Shown: positions 28,228 to 37,301, counted from the stretch's first letter. The stretch: DNA of 64,000 nt from Streptomyces cucumeris (GCF_024295805.1 NZ_JANCLX010000002.1:1-64000), one strand, 5' to 3'. Notes: generated by a model not told the origin, from the letters alone. Translations and numbers: made by a program.

Positions 28228-29361
28228 CTACTTCCCCCAGATCTTGCGGTACGCCTGACGATAGCCCTCGGAGTCCCAGGACAGCGCGCCACCGCTGTTG
28301 GCGGCCGTGGTGACGTGGACCGGGGCCACATAGCCGCTGGGCGACCGGCCCGAGAAGGCCCGGTTGAACTCGTCCACGATCTGCCAGCCCTGTTCGGAGA
28401 GCGGTTCGGGCACGGTGGCGGCCTGGTACCGCTGACCGTTGACGCGCTGGAAGGCCGATGGATCGCCGTCCCCCGCACCGATGTTGTACGGGGCGCCCGC
28501 GCCGTCCTTGCCCGCGGCGCGCAGCGCGGCGGCGCTGTGCCGGAAGTACAGGTCGTTGATGGCGGCCGAGTCGGTCCACTTGTCGCCGAAGCGCGCGAGC
28601 AGCGCGCGGACCTCCCCGATGGAGCGTTTGCCCGCCTCGGGGATCGGGACGTTGCGGTAGCTCAGCAGCTTCACGTCCGGACAGGTGGCGAGCCGCTTCT
28701 TGATGAGGTCGGACTTGTGCTTGGCGAACGGGACGGTGGCGTCGGTGAACAGCACCACCCCGGCCCGGCCATGGGACCGCGCGATGATCCAGTCGGCGCT
28801 GATCCTCGCCACGTCCTCCACCCGGGAGGTGACGTTGGTGAACAGCCCGGGCTTCGCGCTGGGCCCAGGGGCCGCGGTGGCGTGCCAGCCGATCACCTCG
28901 ATGCCCGCCGCTTCGGCCCGCGCCACCTCGTCCGCCACGCTCCCGGGGTCGAAGCCGCCGATGACGATGCCGTCCGGGTCGAGGTCGAGGGCCCGCTCGA
29001 AGGCGGCGCGGATCCCGGCGGGCGTGCCCTCGCCGTTGATGGTGCGCGCGTGCCAGCCGAGGATCGACGCGGCTTCCTGGACCCCCTGCGCGACGCCCGC
29101 GGCACCGGGGTTGCTCAGCGTCTGGGCTATGTAGACCACGCTCTTGCCGCGCACCGCGGAGGGCCCGGTGGTGGGGCCCTTCCAGGGGGCGTCGACGTCC
29201 TGCGCCTTCTTGACCGCCCGCTCGGCCCGCGCCAGCGCGGTGGGGCAGCCGGGCTCGGCGGACGTCCGGTGGGACGAGCCGGAGCCATCGGGTTCACAGC
29301 CGGTGGCGACCACGGCCAGGAACACGACGGACATCAGGGCCGCCTTGCGGGTGGGGTGCAC
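28228..29361 (-). CDS. Sugar-binding-type periplasmic lipoprotein (orphan)
   Basis: 377 aa from GTG 29361 (GAGGAG upstream). The N terminus has a lipoprotein signal, MSVVFLAVVATGC, with C23 lipidated. The mature part follows the periplasmic binding protein 4 (ribose/galactose) fold: VVYIAQTLSNPGAAGVAQGVQEAASILGWHA, DPDGIVIGGFDPGSVADEVARAEAAGIEVIGWHA, and a C-terminal DSEGYRQAYRKIWGK. Such proteins feed ABC importers, but no permease or ATPase genes are adjacent, so it may be a sensor or use a distant transporter. Confidence 0.85.
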   Translation of the reverse strand: MHPTRKAALMSVVFLAVVATGCEPDGSGSSHRTSAEPGCPTALARAERAVKKAQDVDAPWKGPTTGPSAVRGKSVVYIAQTLSNPGAAGVAQGVQEAASILGWHARTINGEGTPAGIRAAFERALDLDPDGIVIGGFDPGSVADEVARAEAAGIEVIGWHATAAPGPSAKPGLFTNVTSRVEDVARISADWIIARSHGRAGVVLFTDATVPFAKHKSDLIKKRLATCPDVKLLSYRNVPIPEAGKRSIGEVRALLARFGDKWTDSAAINDLYFRHSAAALRAAGKDGAGAPYNIGAGDGDPSAFQRVNGQRYQAATVPEPLSEQGWQIVDEFNRAFSGRSPSGYVAPVHVTTAANSGGALSWDSEGYRQAYRKIWGK

Positions 29362-29680
29362 GGATCTCCTCGCAGGGCACGGAAGGACGGAGGGCCCGCG
29401 CATGGTAACGAACAAGCCAGTCCACAGGATGTCCTCGGGCGCCGTCCGACCGCCACCCTACGGACACCCGGCCGCTGCCGGTGGACCGGCCCTTGAGACA
29501 GGAATGAACAGGAGGCCAGGTCAAACCCAACAATCCAGGGACATTCGGTAGCGGTTGGCCCGGGCCGTCTTGCACGGTCACGCGCAGACGGTAGTCTTCA
29601 CGGCCGGTCGGGCATGTGGCGCGATTCCGACGCAGCAACACCTCGGTCACCGCTCAGGAGCACATCGAAGGAGGACCTGG

Positions 29681-32233
29681 GTGTCTGTGGACACACCGGA
29701 TCACCCACCCGCACCGGACCCGTCGGCGCCGGATCCACCGGCCCCCGGCTCGTCGGCCCCTGACCCGTCCGCCCCGGACCGGCCCGGAGGCGACGCACAA
29801 GGACCCGACGCACACCGGCCGCGGTCCCGTCCGCGGAAGGGCGTCCTCCTCGACCGGTGGCCGTTCCGCCGGAAGCTCAACGTCCTGGTGCTCGTACCGA
29901 TCACCGTCGTCGGCGTCCTCCTCGGCGTGGGCGTCTACGGCCAGGTGGAACGGGCCCGGGACGCCGACCGGGTCGCACAACTGGTGCGCGACAGCGGCCA
30001 GGTCACCCGGCTGATCAACGACGTCCAGGCCGAGCACCGGCAGGCCCTGCTGCTGGCCGTCCGGCAGGAGGCCGCCCGCCCCGGCGCCGCCCTGCCGTCC
30101 ACCACGGACTACGACCGCGCCCAGCGGGTCACCGACGACCAGGCCGACGCCGTGCGTTCGGCCTTCGGTTCGGAGCTGCCCGAGGAGGAGTCGCGCGCCC
30201 TCGGCTACGTCCAGCGCCTCAGCGTGCTGCGGGACAAGGTCGAGCGGGGCTCGGTCCCGGCCGCCGGGATCGACCCCGCGTACGCCGCCGCCGTCGGCTA
30301 CCTCATCGACGGCCTCGGCCTCGACGGCTACACCGGCTCCTCCTCCGCCCCGGTCATCGCGCTGCTGGACGCGGTGCTGCGCGCGGACGCCGCCCACGCC
30401 GCCTTCGAGGGCGGGGTGTTCTCCGCCCAGACCCGGGACGCCAACGCCGTCACCGAGTACACCCGGGCGGTCGGCGCCCACCGGATCTTCGAGGAGCAGT
30501 CGGAACGCTTCGCCAGGATCGCCGATCCGTACCAGGTGCTGCGGCTCGACGGCATCGAGCGGAACGCCGAGCAGAACGGGATCGAGGACCGGTTCGCCGA
30601 GCTCCAGATCGACCCGGGCTCCCTCCAGGGCCAGTCGCCCGCCCAGCTGCGCACCACGATGGCCGCGGAGACCCGGCAGGCCGAGGCCCGGCTCACCATC
30701 ACCCGGACGCTGATCGGCGATATCGCGGGCCGTGCGGACGGCCTCTCCGACGCCGCCCTCTACCAGGCGCTGGCCCTCCTCGCCCTCGCCGTCCTCGGCT
30801 TCGCCGCGTGGCTGGGCTTCTCCTTCCTCGTCCGCCGCTCGGTGGTCCGCCCCCTGGCGGCCCTGACCGGCGCCGCCCACCAGGTGGTCGAGGTCGCGGG
30901 CGAGGAACTCGCCAAGGTCGAGGACGACGACTCCGCGGACAGCACCCCGCTGCGGCCCCGGCCCATTCCGGTCCCGGTGCGCGACGAGATCGGCGATCTG
31001 GCCGAGGCGTTCAACCAGGTGCAGGTCACCGCGGCGGCGCTGCTGGAACGCCAGGTGGTCAGCCGCCGCAACGTCGGCGAGATGTTCGGCAACGTCGGCC
31101 GCCGGGTCAGCAACCTCACCACCCGCCAGCTCATGCTGATCGACGCCGTCGAACGCGAGGAGACCGCCCCCGAGGTCCTGGAGCGGCTCTACCGCATCGA
31201 CCACATCGCCGTACGCCTCCAGCGCAACGCCGACAGCCTGATGCTGCTCGCGGGCATCCGCGAATCCGAACTGGACGCCCGGCCGACCGCCCTGGCCGAT
31301 GTCATCCGCGCCTCGCTCGGCCGGATCGAGGGCTACCAGCGGGTGTCCCTGCGGTCCGAGACCGAGGTCACCGTCGTCCCCGACATCATCGGCGACCTGA
31401 CGCTGATGCTCGCCGAACTGCTGGAGAACGCGGTCGCGTTCTCCCCCTCGGACACCCCCATCGAGGTGGCCGTCCGGCCCGGCACCGATGTGACCTCCGA
31501 CGGCGGGGCGCTGGTCGAGGTCATCGACCACGGCCTCGGGATGAGCGCGGAACGGCTCGCCGAGGAGAACGCCCGGCTGGTGCGCCGGGAGCGGCTGGAC
31601 CTCGTACCGACCAAGGTGCTCGGCCTGTTCGTGGTCGGCGGCCTGGCCCGCCGCTCGGGCATCCGGGTCACCCTGAGCCGTACGCCGGGCGGCGGTGTGA
31701 CGGGCACGGTGTGGGTGCCGTCCGCGCTGCTGCTGCGGGATGCGCCGGGGGAGGGGGCGGCGGCGGAGCGGACGCCGGAGCCCGTGCCGCGGCGCGCCCC
31801 GGTGCAGCCCCCGGCCCCGGCGGCGCCCACGGCGACGACCGGGGCGGGTCTGCCGAAGCGGGTCCCGGCGGCTCCTGCCGAGCACCCGGAGCGGGAATCC
31901 GCACCGGACACGGAACCGGAACCGGAACGGGAAACGGAGTCCTCGTCCGGGGTGTCCCGGGACCCCGGCTCCCGCCCGCTGCGCCGGCGGGTGCGGGGCG
32001 CGACCCTCGACCGGACCACCACCGCCCCGGACGGCCGGGCCGCCCCGGCCGTCCGCCCGGCCGGCGACGCCGACGCGGTCCGCGGCGAACACGTCGAGTT
32101 CGACGCGGCCGTACGCCGGGCGGAGCGGGACGCGGAGGAGGACGGCCGCCCGGCGGACCGGTCCGCCCCCGCCCCCACGCCCTCGACACATCAGCGATCC
32201 CGGAAGGAGTCGGGCAGTGAACACGCCGACTGA
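29681..32233 (+). CDS. cvnA: Conservon sensor kinase-like protein CvnA
   Basis: 850 aa from GTG 29681 with AAGGAGG 6 nt upstream. A Pro/Ala/Asp-rich N terminus precedes TM1 (about 67-88, LNVLVLVPITVVGVLLGVGV), an extracellular nitrate/NIT-like sensing domain (about 89-360), TM2 (about 361-385), HAMP-like linker, the DHp-like helix LERLYRIDHIAVRLQRNADSLMLLAG, and a HATPase domain with ELLENAVAFSP and DHGLGMS. The 130-residue tail is Pro/Glu/Arg-rich and disordered. Conservon CvnA proteins work with the CvnB-C-D partners encoded next, as a membrane GPCR-like complex; signal and kinase activity are not established here. Confidence 0.93.
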   Translation: MSVDTPDHPPAPDPSAPDPPAPGSSAPDPSAPDRPGGDAQGPDAHRPRSRPRKGVLLDRWPFRRKLNVLVLVPITVVGVLLGVGVYGQVERARDADRVAQLVRDSGQVTRLINDVQAEHRQALLLAVRQEAARPGAALPSTTDYDRAQRVTDDQADAVRSAFGSELPEEESRALGYVQRLSVLRDKVERGSVPAAGIDPAYAAAVGYLIDGLGLDGYTGSSSAPVIALLDAVLRADAAHAAFEGGVFSAQTRDANAVTEYTRAVGAHRIFEEQSERFARIADPYQVLRLDGIERNAEQNGIEDRFAELQIDPGSLQGQSPAQLRTTMAAETRQAEARLTITRTLIGDIAGRADGLSDAALYQALALLALAVLGFAAWLGFSFLVRRSVVRPLAALTGAAHQVVEVAGEELAKVEDDDSADSTPLRPRPIPVPVRDEIGDLAEAFNQVQVTAAALLERQVVSRRNVGEMFGNVGRRVSNLTTRQLMLIDAVEREETAPEVLERLYRIDHIAVRLQRNADSLMLLAGIRESELDARPTALADVIRASLGRIEGYQRVSLRSETEVTVVPDIIGDLTLMLAELLENAVAFSPSDTPIEVAVRPGTDVTSDGGALVEVIDHGLGMSAERLAEENARLVRRERLDLVPTKVLGLFVVGGLARRSGIRVTLSRTPGGGVTGTVWVPSALLLRDAPGEGAAAERTPEPVPRRAPVQPPAPAAPTATTGAGLPKRVPAAPAEHPERESAPDTEPEPERETESSSGVSRDPGSRPLRRRVRGATLDRTTTAPDGRAAPAVRPAGDADAVRGEHVEFDAAVRRAERDAEEDGRPADRSAPAPTPSTHQRSRKESGSEHAD

Positions 32234-32696
32234 CAACAGCGGTTCGACCGGGTCCACGACGGACGAACCCACCGATCTGCGTGCCGCCGCAGCCGACTTC
32301 ACCTGGCTGCTCGACCGGTTCGCCACCGAGACCGCGGGAGTGGTCGACGCCATCGCGGTGTCCTCCGACGGTCTGCTGATCGCCGTCTCCCGGCTGCGCG
32401 AACAGGCCGACTCCGAGCGGCTCGCCGCGATCGTGTCCGGTGTGACCAGCCTCGCCTCCGGCGCGTCCGGCAACTACGGCCTGGGTGGCCTCAACAAGGT
32501 CATCATCGATCTGGAGGGCGGCCACGTACTGGTGTCGTCCATCGGCTGCGGTGCCGTGCTCGGCGTGGTGACCTCGAAGGAGGCGAAGCTGGGCAACATC
32601 GCCTACGAGATGACCCTGTTCGCCAACCGGGCGGGTGCCGCGCTCACCCCCCAGCTCGTCCTGGAGCTCAAGAAGAGCGCGGGCGCCGGCGGCTGA
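32217..32696 (+). CDS. cvnB: Conservon roadblock/LC7 protein CvnB
   Basis: 159 aa from GTG 32217, overlapping cvnA by 17 nt. The roadblock/LC7 core is DFTWLLDRFATETAGVVDAIAVSSDGLLIAVSRLREQ, ADSERLAAIVSGVTSLASGAS and GGHVLVSSIGCGAVLGVVTSKEAKLGNIAYEMTLFANR. It is a MglB-type GTPase regulator for the downstream CvnD. The Asn/Ser/Thr-rich N-terminal tail (about 1-20) is typical. Confidence 0.93.
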   Translation: MNTPTDNSGSTGSTTDEPTDLRAAAADFTWLLDRFATETAGVVDAIAVSSDGLLIAVSRLREQADSERLAAIVSGVTSLASGASGNYGLGGLNKVIIDLEGGHVLVSSIGCGAVLGVVTSKEAKLGNIAYEMTLFANRAGAALTPQLVLELKKSAGAGG

Positions 32697-32745
32697 CCCA
32701 TCGTGCGCGGCGGCAGCGGCAGAGGCATGCGAGGAGGGGGCGGAG

Positions 32746-33249
32746 ATGGTCGCCGGTGAACCGGCACCGCATGAGGCGGAGAAGGCGGGACCGGCGCATC
32801 CACCACCGGACGGACCGGAGGACGCGGCGGACCGGGTGACGGACCCGGTGGGCCCGGTGACGGATCCGGTGGGCCGGGCGTCCGCGATCCGCCCCTTCCT
32901 GCTGACCGCGGGGAGGGTGGCGGGGAGCGGCTCCGCGGCACCCCTCCCGGTCGAGACCCAGATCGTGGCGACACCGGACGGGCTGACGGCCCTGCCGTCG
33001 CTCACCTTCGAACGCCACGCCATCGTCGCGGCCTGCCGCCGTCCGCAGTCGGTGGCGGAGCTGGCCGCCCGGCTGCGGCTCCACCTCAACGTGGTCCGGG
33101 TCCTGGCGGAGGACCTGTGCGCCGCCGGCCAGCTGGCGGTCCATGTGCCGAACGCCAGGACAGCCCAGGACATCTCCGTACTGCGAAGGGTGATCGATGG
33201 TCTCCGTGCCGTCCCCGACTCACGGGGCACACTCCGTGACAGCGGCTGA
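32746..33249 (+). CDS. cvnC: Conservon DUF742 protein CvnC
   Basis: 167 aa from the ATG at 32746, with GGAGG nearby upstream. The DUF742 winged-helix-like core is SAIRPFLLTAGRVAGSG then QIVATPDGLTALPSLTFERHAIVAACRRPQSVAELAARLRLHLNVVRVLAEDLCAAGQLAVH. The Pro/Asp-rich first 40 residues are divergent and contain a short internal duplication (DPVGPVTDPVG). It is an adaptor of the conservon complex. It overlaps cvnD by 53 nt. Confidence 0.93.
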   Translation: MVAGEPAPHEAEKAGPAHPPPDGPEDAADRVTDPVGPVTDPVGRASAIRPFLLTAGRVAGSGSAAPLPVETQIVATPDGLTALPSLTFERHAIVAACRRPQSVAELAARLRLHLNVVRVLAEDLCAAGQLAVHVPNARTAQDISVLRRVIDGLRAVPDSRGTLRDSG

Positions 33250-33808
33250 ACAACCGCCCCTGCCGGTCAAGTTGGTGATCGCCGGGGGGTTCGGGGTCGG
33301 CAAGACCACGGCCGTGGCCTCGATCTCCGAGATCCGTCCGCTGACCACGGAGGCGGCCATCACGGAGGTCGCGGCGGGCGTGGACGACCTCACCCACACC
33401 CCCGACAAGACCACCACCACGGTCGCGATGGACTTCGGCTGCATCACCATCGACCCGACCCTGAAGCTGTACCTGTTCGGCACCCCGGGCCAGGAGCGGT
33501 TCGGCTTCATGTGGGACGACGTGGTCGAGGGCGCCCTCGGCGGCCTGGTGATCGTGGACACCCGCCGCCTCGACGACTGCTACGCGGCGGTCGACTACTT
33601 CGAGCACAAGGACATCCCGTTCGCCGTCGCGGTGAACGCCTTCGACGGCGAGGTCCAGCACACCCTGGACGAGGTCCGCTGGGCCCTCGACATCTCCGGG
33701 CACACGCCCCTCGTCGTCTTCGACGCACGCGAGACCGGCTCCGTCCGCGATGCCCTCCTGGTCGTCCTCGACGTCGCCCTCACCCGCGCGGAGGCGGCCG
33801 GGGGCTGA
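33197..33808 (+). CDS. cvnD: Conservon small GTPase CvnD
   Basis: 203 aa from the ATG at 33197. P-loop GGFGVGKTT (residues about 30-38), switch II-like FGTPGQERFGFMWDDV, and VAVNAFDGEVQHTLDEVRWALD at the base-specificity position instead of NKxD. This is the MglA/CvnD class of Ras-like GTPase. With CvnB acting as GAP-like partner, it completes the four-gene conservon. Long 53-nt overlap with cvnC suggests translational coupling. Confidence 0.94.
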   Translation: MVSVPSPTHGAHSVTAAEQPPLPVKLVIAGGFGVGKTTAVASISEIRPLTTEAAITEVAAGVDDLTHTPDKTTTTVAMDFGCITIDPTLKLYLFGTPGQERFGFMWDDVVEGALGGLVIVDTRRLDDCYAAVDYFEHKDIPFAVAVNAFDGEVQHTLDEVRWALDISGHTPLVVFDARETGSVRDALLVVLDVALTRAEAAGG

Positions 33809-33823
33809 CCGCCCGCCGCGGGG

Positions 33824-34411
33824 CTACCGCACGGCACCGCCGATGACCGTGGTCACGACCTTGCGGACCGCTTCCGCGTCCGGCGGGGCGGCCTCGCGGT
33901 CGGCGAAGAGCAGATGCCCGGCGCCGATCAGCGTGGGGGCGAGCGTGGCGACATCGGCGTCCGCCGCGAGACGGCCGAGGTCGCGTTCGGCGGTGAGATA
34001 GGCGGCGAGCACGGCCGTGGCCTCGGTCAGCAGCGGGACACCCGTCGGTGTGGACTCCCGCAGCCGGGCGCGGAGTTCGTCCCGTGAGGTGACGAGCCCG
34101 ACGACGGCCACGGCGACCGACTCGAACAGGTCCGTCAGCGCGCCGGTGAGGTTGTCCGCCACCGTGCCGGTCCCGGCGGAGTCGCACAGGGCGGCCCCCC
34201 GGCGGTCCAGCCGGGCCACACGGTCCCGGACGAGTTCGGCGAGGAAGGCGTCGAAGTCGGCGAAGTGCCGGTGCAGTACACCCTTGGCACATCCCGCCTC
34301 CGTGGTCACCGCGCGGCTGGTCAGCGCGCTCGGCCCGTCCCGGAGCAGGATCCGCTCGGCCGCGCCGAACAACTGCTCGCGCACATCACGTAGGGCCACA
34401 CCGGTCGGCAC
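33824..34411 (-). CDS. TetR-family regulator
   Basis: 195 aa from GTG 34411, preferred because GGAGGAGGAA precedes it; an upstream in-frame GTG at 34456 lies inside the operator palindrome. The HTH is VREQLFGAAERILLRDGPSALTSRAVTTEAGCAKGVLHRHFADFDAFLAELV (residues about 8-60), with the GVLHRHF recognition helix of TetR proteins. The C-terminal ligand domain has no recognisable subfamily. Divergent from a methyltransferase across tandem palindromes, so autoregulation and control of that gene are likely. Confidence 0.9.
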   Translation of the reverse strand: MPTGVALRDVREQLFGAAERILLRDGPSALTSRAVTTEAGCAKGVLHRHFADFDAFLAELVRDRVARLDRRGAALCDSAGTGTVADNLTGALTDLFESVAVAVVGLVTSRDELRARLRESTPTGVPLLTEATAVLAAYLTAERDLGRLAADADVATLAPTLIGAGHLLFADREAAPPDAEAVRKVVTTVIGGAVR

Positions 34412-34440
34412 CGTGTGTTCCTCCTCCGTCCGGTTGACGA

Positions 34441-34478
34441 GTGGGCATGTGCCCACTCATAGTGGGCGCATGCCCACT
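34441..34478. promoter_or_regulatory. Tandem palindromic operators for the TetR/methyltransferase pair
   Basis: Two 16-bp dyads, GTGGGCATGTGCCCAC (34441-34456) and GTGGGCGCATGCCCAC (34463-34478), have centres 22 bp apart, so a dimer pair would sit on the same DNA face. The whole 38-bp element is itself palindromic. The spacer TCATAG holds -10-like hexamers for both directions. The second dyad overlaps the methyltransferase ATG at 34470. Confidence 0.75.
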
Positions 34479-35300
34479 GTACCCTCGCCGGAGCACCGGC
34501 CCACCGTGGACGCACCTCATCGACACCGGGGTATGGCCGAGTCGTTCGGCGCGGACGCCGAACGCTACGACCGGGCCCGCCCCCGCTATCCCCAGGCCCT
34601 GATCCACCGCATCACCGCCGCCGCCCCCGGCCCGGATGTCCTCTGTGTCGGCTGTGGCACCGGAATCGACGCCCGGCAGTTCCGGACCGCCGGCTGCACG
34701 GTGCTCGGGGTCGAACCCGACGCCCGCATGGCCGACCTGACCCGCCGCGGCGGTATCGACACCGAGGTGGCCGCCTTCGAGTCCTGGGACCCCGCCGGAC
34801 GCACCTTCGACGCGGTCGTCGCGGGCCAGTCCTGGCACTGGATCGACCCCGTCGCGGGCGCCGCCAAGGCCGCCCGTGTCCTCCGCCCCGGCGGACGGCT
34901 GGCCGCGTTCTGGAACGTCTTCCGGCTCCCGCCCGAGGTGGCGGACGCCTTCACCGCGGTCTACCGCCGCGTACTGCCCGACTCCCCGCTCACCGCCCGC
35001 CTCACGGCGGGCCAGAGCCAGGGACCGGACGCCTACCAGCCCCTGCTCACCAAGGTCGCCGAGGGAATCCGGGCGGCGGACGGCTTCGCCGACCCCGAGC
35101 AGTGGACCGACACCTGGGAGTGGACCTACACCCGCGACGCCTGGCTCGACCAGCTCCCCACCCAGGGTCTCTTCACCCGACTCCCCCCGGAGCAGCTCCA
35201 GGAGATCCTCTCCGGCGTCGCCTCCGCCCTCGACACCCTGGGCGGCTGCTTCACGATGCCCTACACGACCGTGACGGTGACGGCACCGCACACCGGCTGA
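34470..35300 (+). CDS. SAM-dependent methyltransferase
   Basis: 276 aa from the ATG at 34470; the alternative ATG at 34533 (MAESFGADAERYDRARP) is also reasonable and matches where most relatives begin. Methyltransferase motif I is DVLCVGCGTGIDARQF, with motif II VLGVEPDARMADLTR, FDAVVAGQSWHWIDP and the LRPGGRLAAFWNVF strand. It belongs to the broad Methyltransf_11 class acting on small molecules. If 34470 is used, transcription probably starts at the codon itself (leaderless), placing repression directly on initiation. Controlled by the adjacent TetR. Confidence 0.87.
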   Translation: MPTVPSPEHRPTVDAPHRHRGMAESFGADAERYDRARPRYPQALIHRITAAAPGPDVLCVGCGTGIDARQFRTAGCTVLGVEPDARMADLTRRGGIDTEVAAFESWDPAGRTFDAVVAGQSWHWIDPVAGAAKAARVLRPGGRLAAFWNVFRLPPEVADAFTAVYRRVLPDSPLTARLTAGQSQGPDAYQPLLTKVAEGIRAADGFADPEQWTDTWEWTYTRDAWLDQLPTQGLFTRLPPEQLQEILSGVASALDTLGGCFTMPYTTVTVTAPHTG

Positions 35301-35353
35301 ACCCGAACCGGCTGAACCCGAAAGGCCCTTGGGGCGGCGTCAGTCCAGCGGCG

Positions 35354-36091
35354 TCAGCCCTGGGCCGTCGGCCGGATGACGATCTCGTTCACATCCACCG
35401 TGGCGGGCTGCCCGATCGCGTACGCGATGGCCTCGGCGATGGCATCCGGCGGGATCGCGATGCGGTCGCGGACCTCGGCGACCTGCTCTCTGGCGCGCTC
35501 GTTCGTGGACGCGTCGACGAAGTCGGTGGCCACCATGCCGGGCGAGACGGTGGTCACGCGCAGCGAGTCACCGGCCTCCTGGCGCAGTCCCTCGCAGAGG
35601 GCGCGCACCGCGAACTTGGTACCGGCATAGACCGCCATCGTCGGCACGACGCGGAACGCGGCCGTGGAGGCGGTGGTGATGAAGTGACCCGAGCCCTGCG
35701 CCCGGAACACCGGCAGCGCGGCACCGATGCCGTGCAGGACGCCCTTGATGTTGACGTCGACCATGGTGTCCCACTCGTCGACGCGCAGATCGTCCAGCGG
35801 CGAGATCGTCCCGACGCCCGCGTTGCCCACCAGGACGTCGAGCCGCCCGTAGCGCTCACCGGCCAGGGCGACCAGGGCCCGCACATCGTCCCGCCGGGTG
35901 ACATCGGTGCGCAGGGCCACGGCCGTGCCGCCCGCCCCCTCGATCCGTGCCACCAGCTCCGTGAGGCGTTCGGTCCGCCGCGCGCCCAGGACGAGGCGCG
36001 CGCCCCGCTCGGCGAGCAGCAGTGCGGTGGCCTCGCCGATCCCGCTGCTGGCGCCCGTGATCGCCACGACCTTGCCGTCGATTCCCGTCAT
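35354..36091 (-). CDS. Short-chain dehydrogenase/reductase
   Basis: 245 aa from the ATG at 36091 (GAGGAGG upstream). Classical SDR: TGASSGIGEA nucleotide site, NAGVG (residues about 88-92), the catalytic Ser in ITTASTAAF, the Tyr-Lys pair in YAGTKFAVRAL, and SPGMVATDF. Probably NADP-dependent given GARR after the second strand. It shares a 93-bp divergent promoter region with an XRE regulator, a common arrangement for MmyB-type regulators and SDR targets. Confidence 0.93.
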   Translation of the reverse strand: MTGIDGKVVAITGASSGIGEATALLLAERGARLVLGARRTERLTELVARIEGAGGTAVALRTDVTRRDDVRALVALAGERYGRLDVLVGNAGVGTISPLDDLRVDEWDTMVDVNIKGVLHGIGAALPVFRAQGSGHFITTASTAAFRVVPTMAVYAGTKFAVRALCEGLRQEAGDSLRVTTVSPGMVATDFVDASTNERAREQVAEVRDRIAIPPDAIAEAIAYAIGQPATVDVNEIVIRPTAQG

Positions 36092-36140
36092 GATGTCCTC
36101 CTCGTGCCTGTCGGACATCAGTCTGTGAGGGGCGGAAGCT

Positions 36141-36163
36141 GGTATACAGAATCCGTTTATCCT
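36141..36163. promoter_or_regulatory. Divergent SDR/XRE promoter region
   Basis: The AT-rich core GGTATACAGAATCCGTTTAT (36141-36160) stands out in 70% GC DNA. TATACC on the minus strand (36141-36146) and TTATCC on the plus strand (36157-36162) are plausible -10 hexamers for the divergent genes. A regulator site is likely within it. Confidence 0.45.
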
Positions 36164-36184
36164 GGAACCAGAGGTGCCAGCCCC

Positions 36185-36982
36185 ATGTCCGACCACCGGT
36201 CCGAGCAACAGGCCCAGCGCCGTGAGCTGGGCGCCTTCCTCCGCAGCCGCAGAGAGCGGATCACCCCCGACCAGGTCGGCCTGCCGCTGTCCGCCCGGCG
36301 CCGGACCCCGGGGCTGCGCCGCGAGGAGCTGGCGCTGCTCGCCGGGATCAGCGCCACCTGGTACACCTACCTCGAACAGGGCCGGGACATCCGGGCCTCG
36401 GACCAGGTGCTCGGCGCCCTCGCCACCGCGCTGCGGCTGGACCCCCAGGAGCGCGGCCACCTCTTCCGGCTCGCCGGGCAGCCGCTCGCGGACGCCCCCG
36501 GGGCACCCGAACCGCTCGCCCCCGAGGCGGCGGCCGTACCCCTGCTGCTCCAGCCGCACCCGGCGTACGTCATCGGCGGCACCTACGACGTGCTCAGCCA
36601 CAACCAGGCGGCCGACGACCTCTTCCCCCGCCTCATCGGCACCGAGGACCGCCCGCCCAATTTCCTGCGCTGGGTGTTCCTCGAACCCGCGGCCCGCGAT
36701 GTCCTCGTCGACTGGGAGCCCGAGGCCCGGGGTCTCCTGGCCCGCCTCCGCACCCTGGCCGGACGCCACCCCGGTGAGCCCCGGTACACCCGTCTGATCG
36801 ACGAGTTGACGGCGGCCAGTCCGGAGGTGCGGTCCTGGTGGCCGCGGTACGACGTCCAGGTGCGCCACGGCGGCCGCAAACGGCTGCGGCGGCCGGAGCG
36901 CGGCGTGGTCGAGTACGCCTACACCGCGTTCCACCTGGCGGAGCGGCCGGACCAGACCCTGGTGGTCTACGCGGAGGTGTGA
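36185..36982 (+). CDS. XRE/MmyB-type transcriptional regulator
   Basis: 265 aa. The HTH lies at about residues 12-75: LGAFLRSRRERITPDQVGLP, RTPGLRREELALLAGISATWYTYLEQGRDIRASDQVLGALATALRLDPQER. The C-terminal half is the MmyB-like ligand-binding domain (PAYVIGGTYDVLSHNQAADDLFP, FLRWVFLEPAARDVLVDWEPEA, and VVEYAYTAFHLAERPDQTLVVY), which binds fatty acids in some members. It probably represses or activates the divergent SDR gene. Confidence 0.93.
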   Translation: MSDHRSEQQAQRRELGAFLRSRRERITPDQVGLPLSARRRTPGLRREELALLAGISATWYTYLEQGRDIRASDQVLGALATALRLDPQERGHLFRLAGQPLADAPGAPEPLAPEAAAVPLLLQPHPAYVIGGTYDVLSHNQAADDLFPRLIGTEDRPPNFLRWVFLEPAARDVLVDWEPEARGLLARLRTLAGRHPGEPRYTRLIDELTAASPEVRSWWPRYDVQVRHGGRKRLRRPERGVVEYAYTAFHLAERPDQTLVVYAEV

Positions 36983-37001
36983 CCCGTCGGGGTGCGGGGG
37001 C

Positions 37002-37301
37002 TCAACCGCCGTACGTGCAGAGGAGGAAGACGACCCCGCCGAGCCCGGCGACGCCGAGCGCCGCCCCCGCGGCGGAGACCCACAGCCGGCCGGCGCCCCG
37101 GCGGGCGTGATGCACGCCCATCGCCCCGAGACAGATCGCGAGGCCACCGGTGAGAGCCGTCCACGGGAACACGACGAAGAAGAGCGCGGGGACCCATATG
37201 CCGATGGTGGAGAGGGCGCCGAGAACCAGCGCGGTGGGGCCGAGCGCGACGGCGGGTGTGTCGGTCGGGCCGGTCCGATCGCTCATGGCCGATGCGGGCA
37301 T
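37002..37301 (-). CDS. Small DUF4190-like membrane protein
   Basis: 99 aa from the ATG at 37301. Two hydrophobic segments, LVLGALSTIGIWVPALFFVVFPWTALTGGLAICLGAMGVHHARRG (about 23-67) and WVSAAGAALGVAGLGGVVFLL (about 72-92), give two to three membrane helices with the conserved LG-x5-GI pattern of DUF4190. Function unknown. The GGGGGACAG before this ATG is a reasonable ribosome site. Confidence 0.72.
   Translation of the reverse strand: MPASAMSDRTGPTDTPAVALGPTALVLGALSTIGIWVPALFFVVFPWTALTGGLAICLGAMGVHHARRGAGRLWVSAAGAALGVAGLGGVVFLLCTYGG

Noticed and set aside
35285..35330. Direct repeat of about 15 bp (ACCGGCTGAACCCGA) after the methyltransferase
   Set aside because: Only two adjacent copies with no transposon features; likely chance or slippage.
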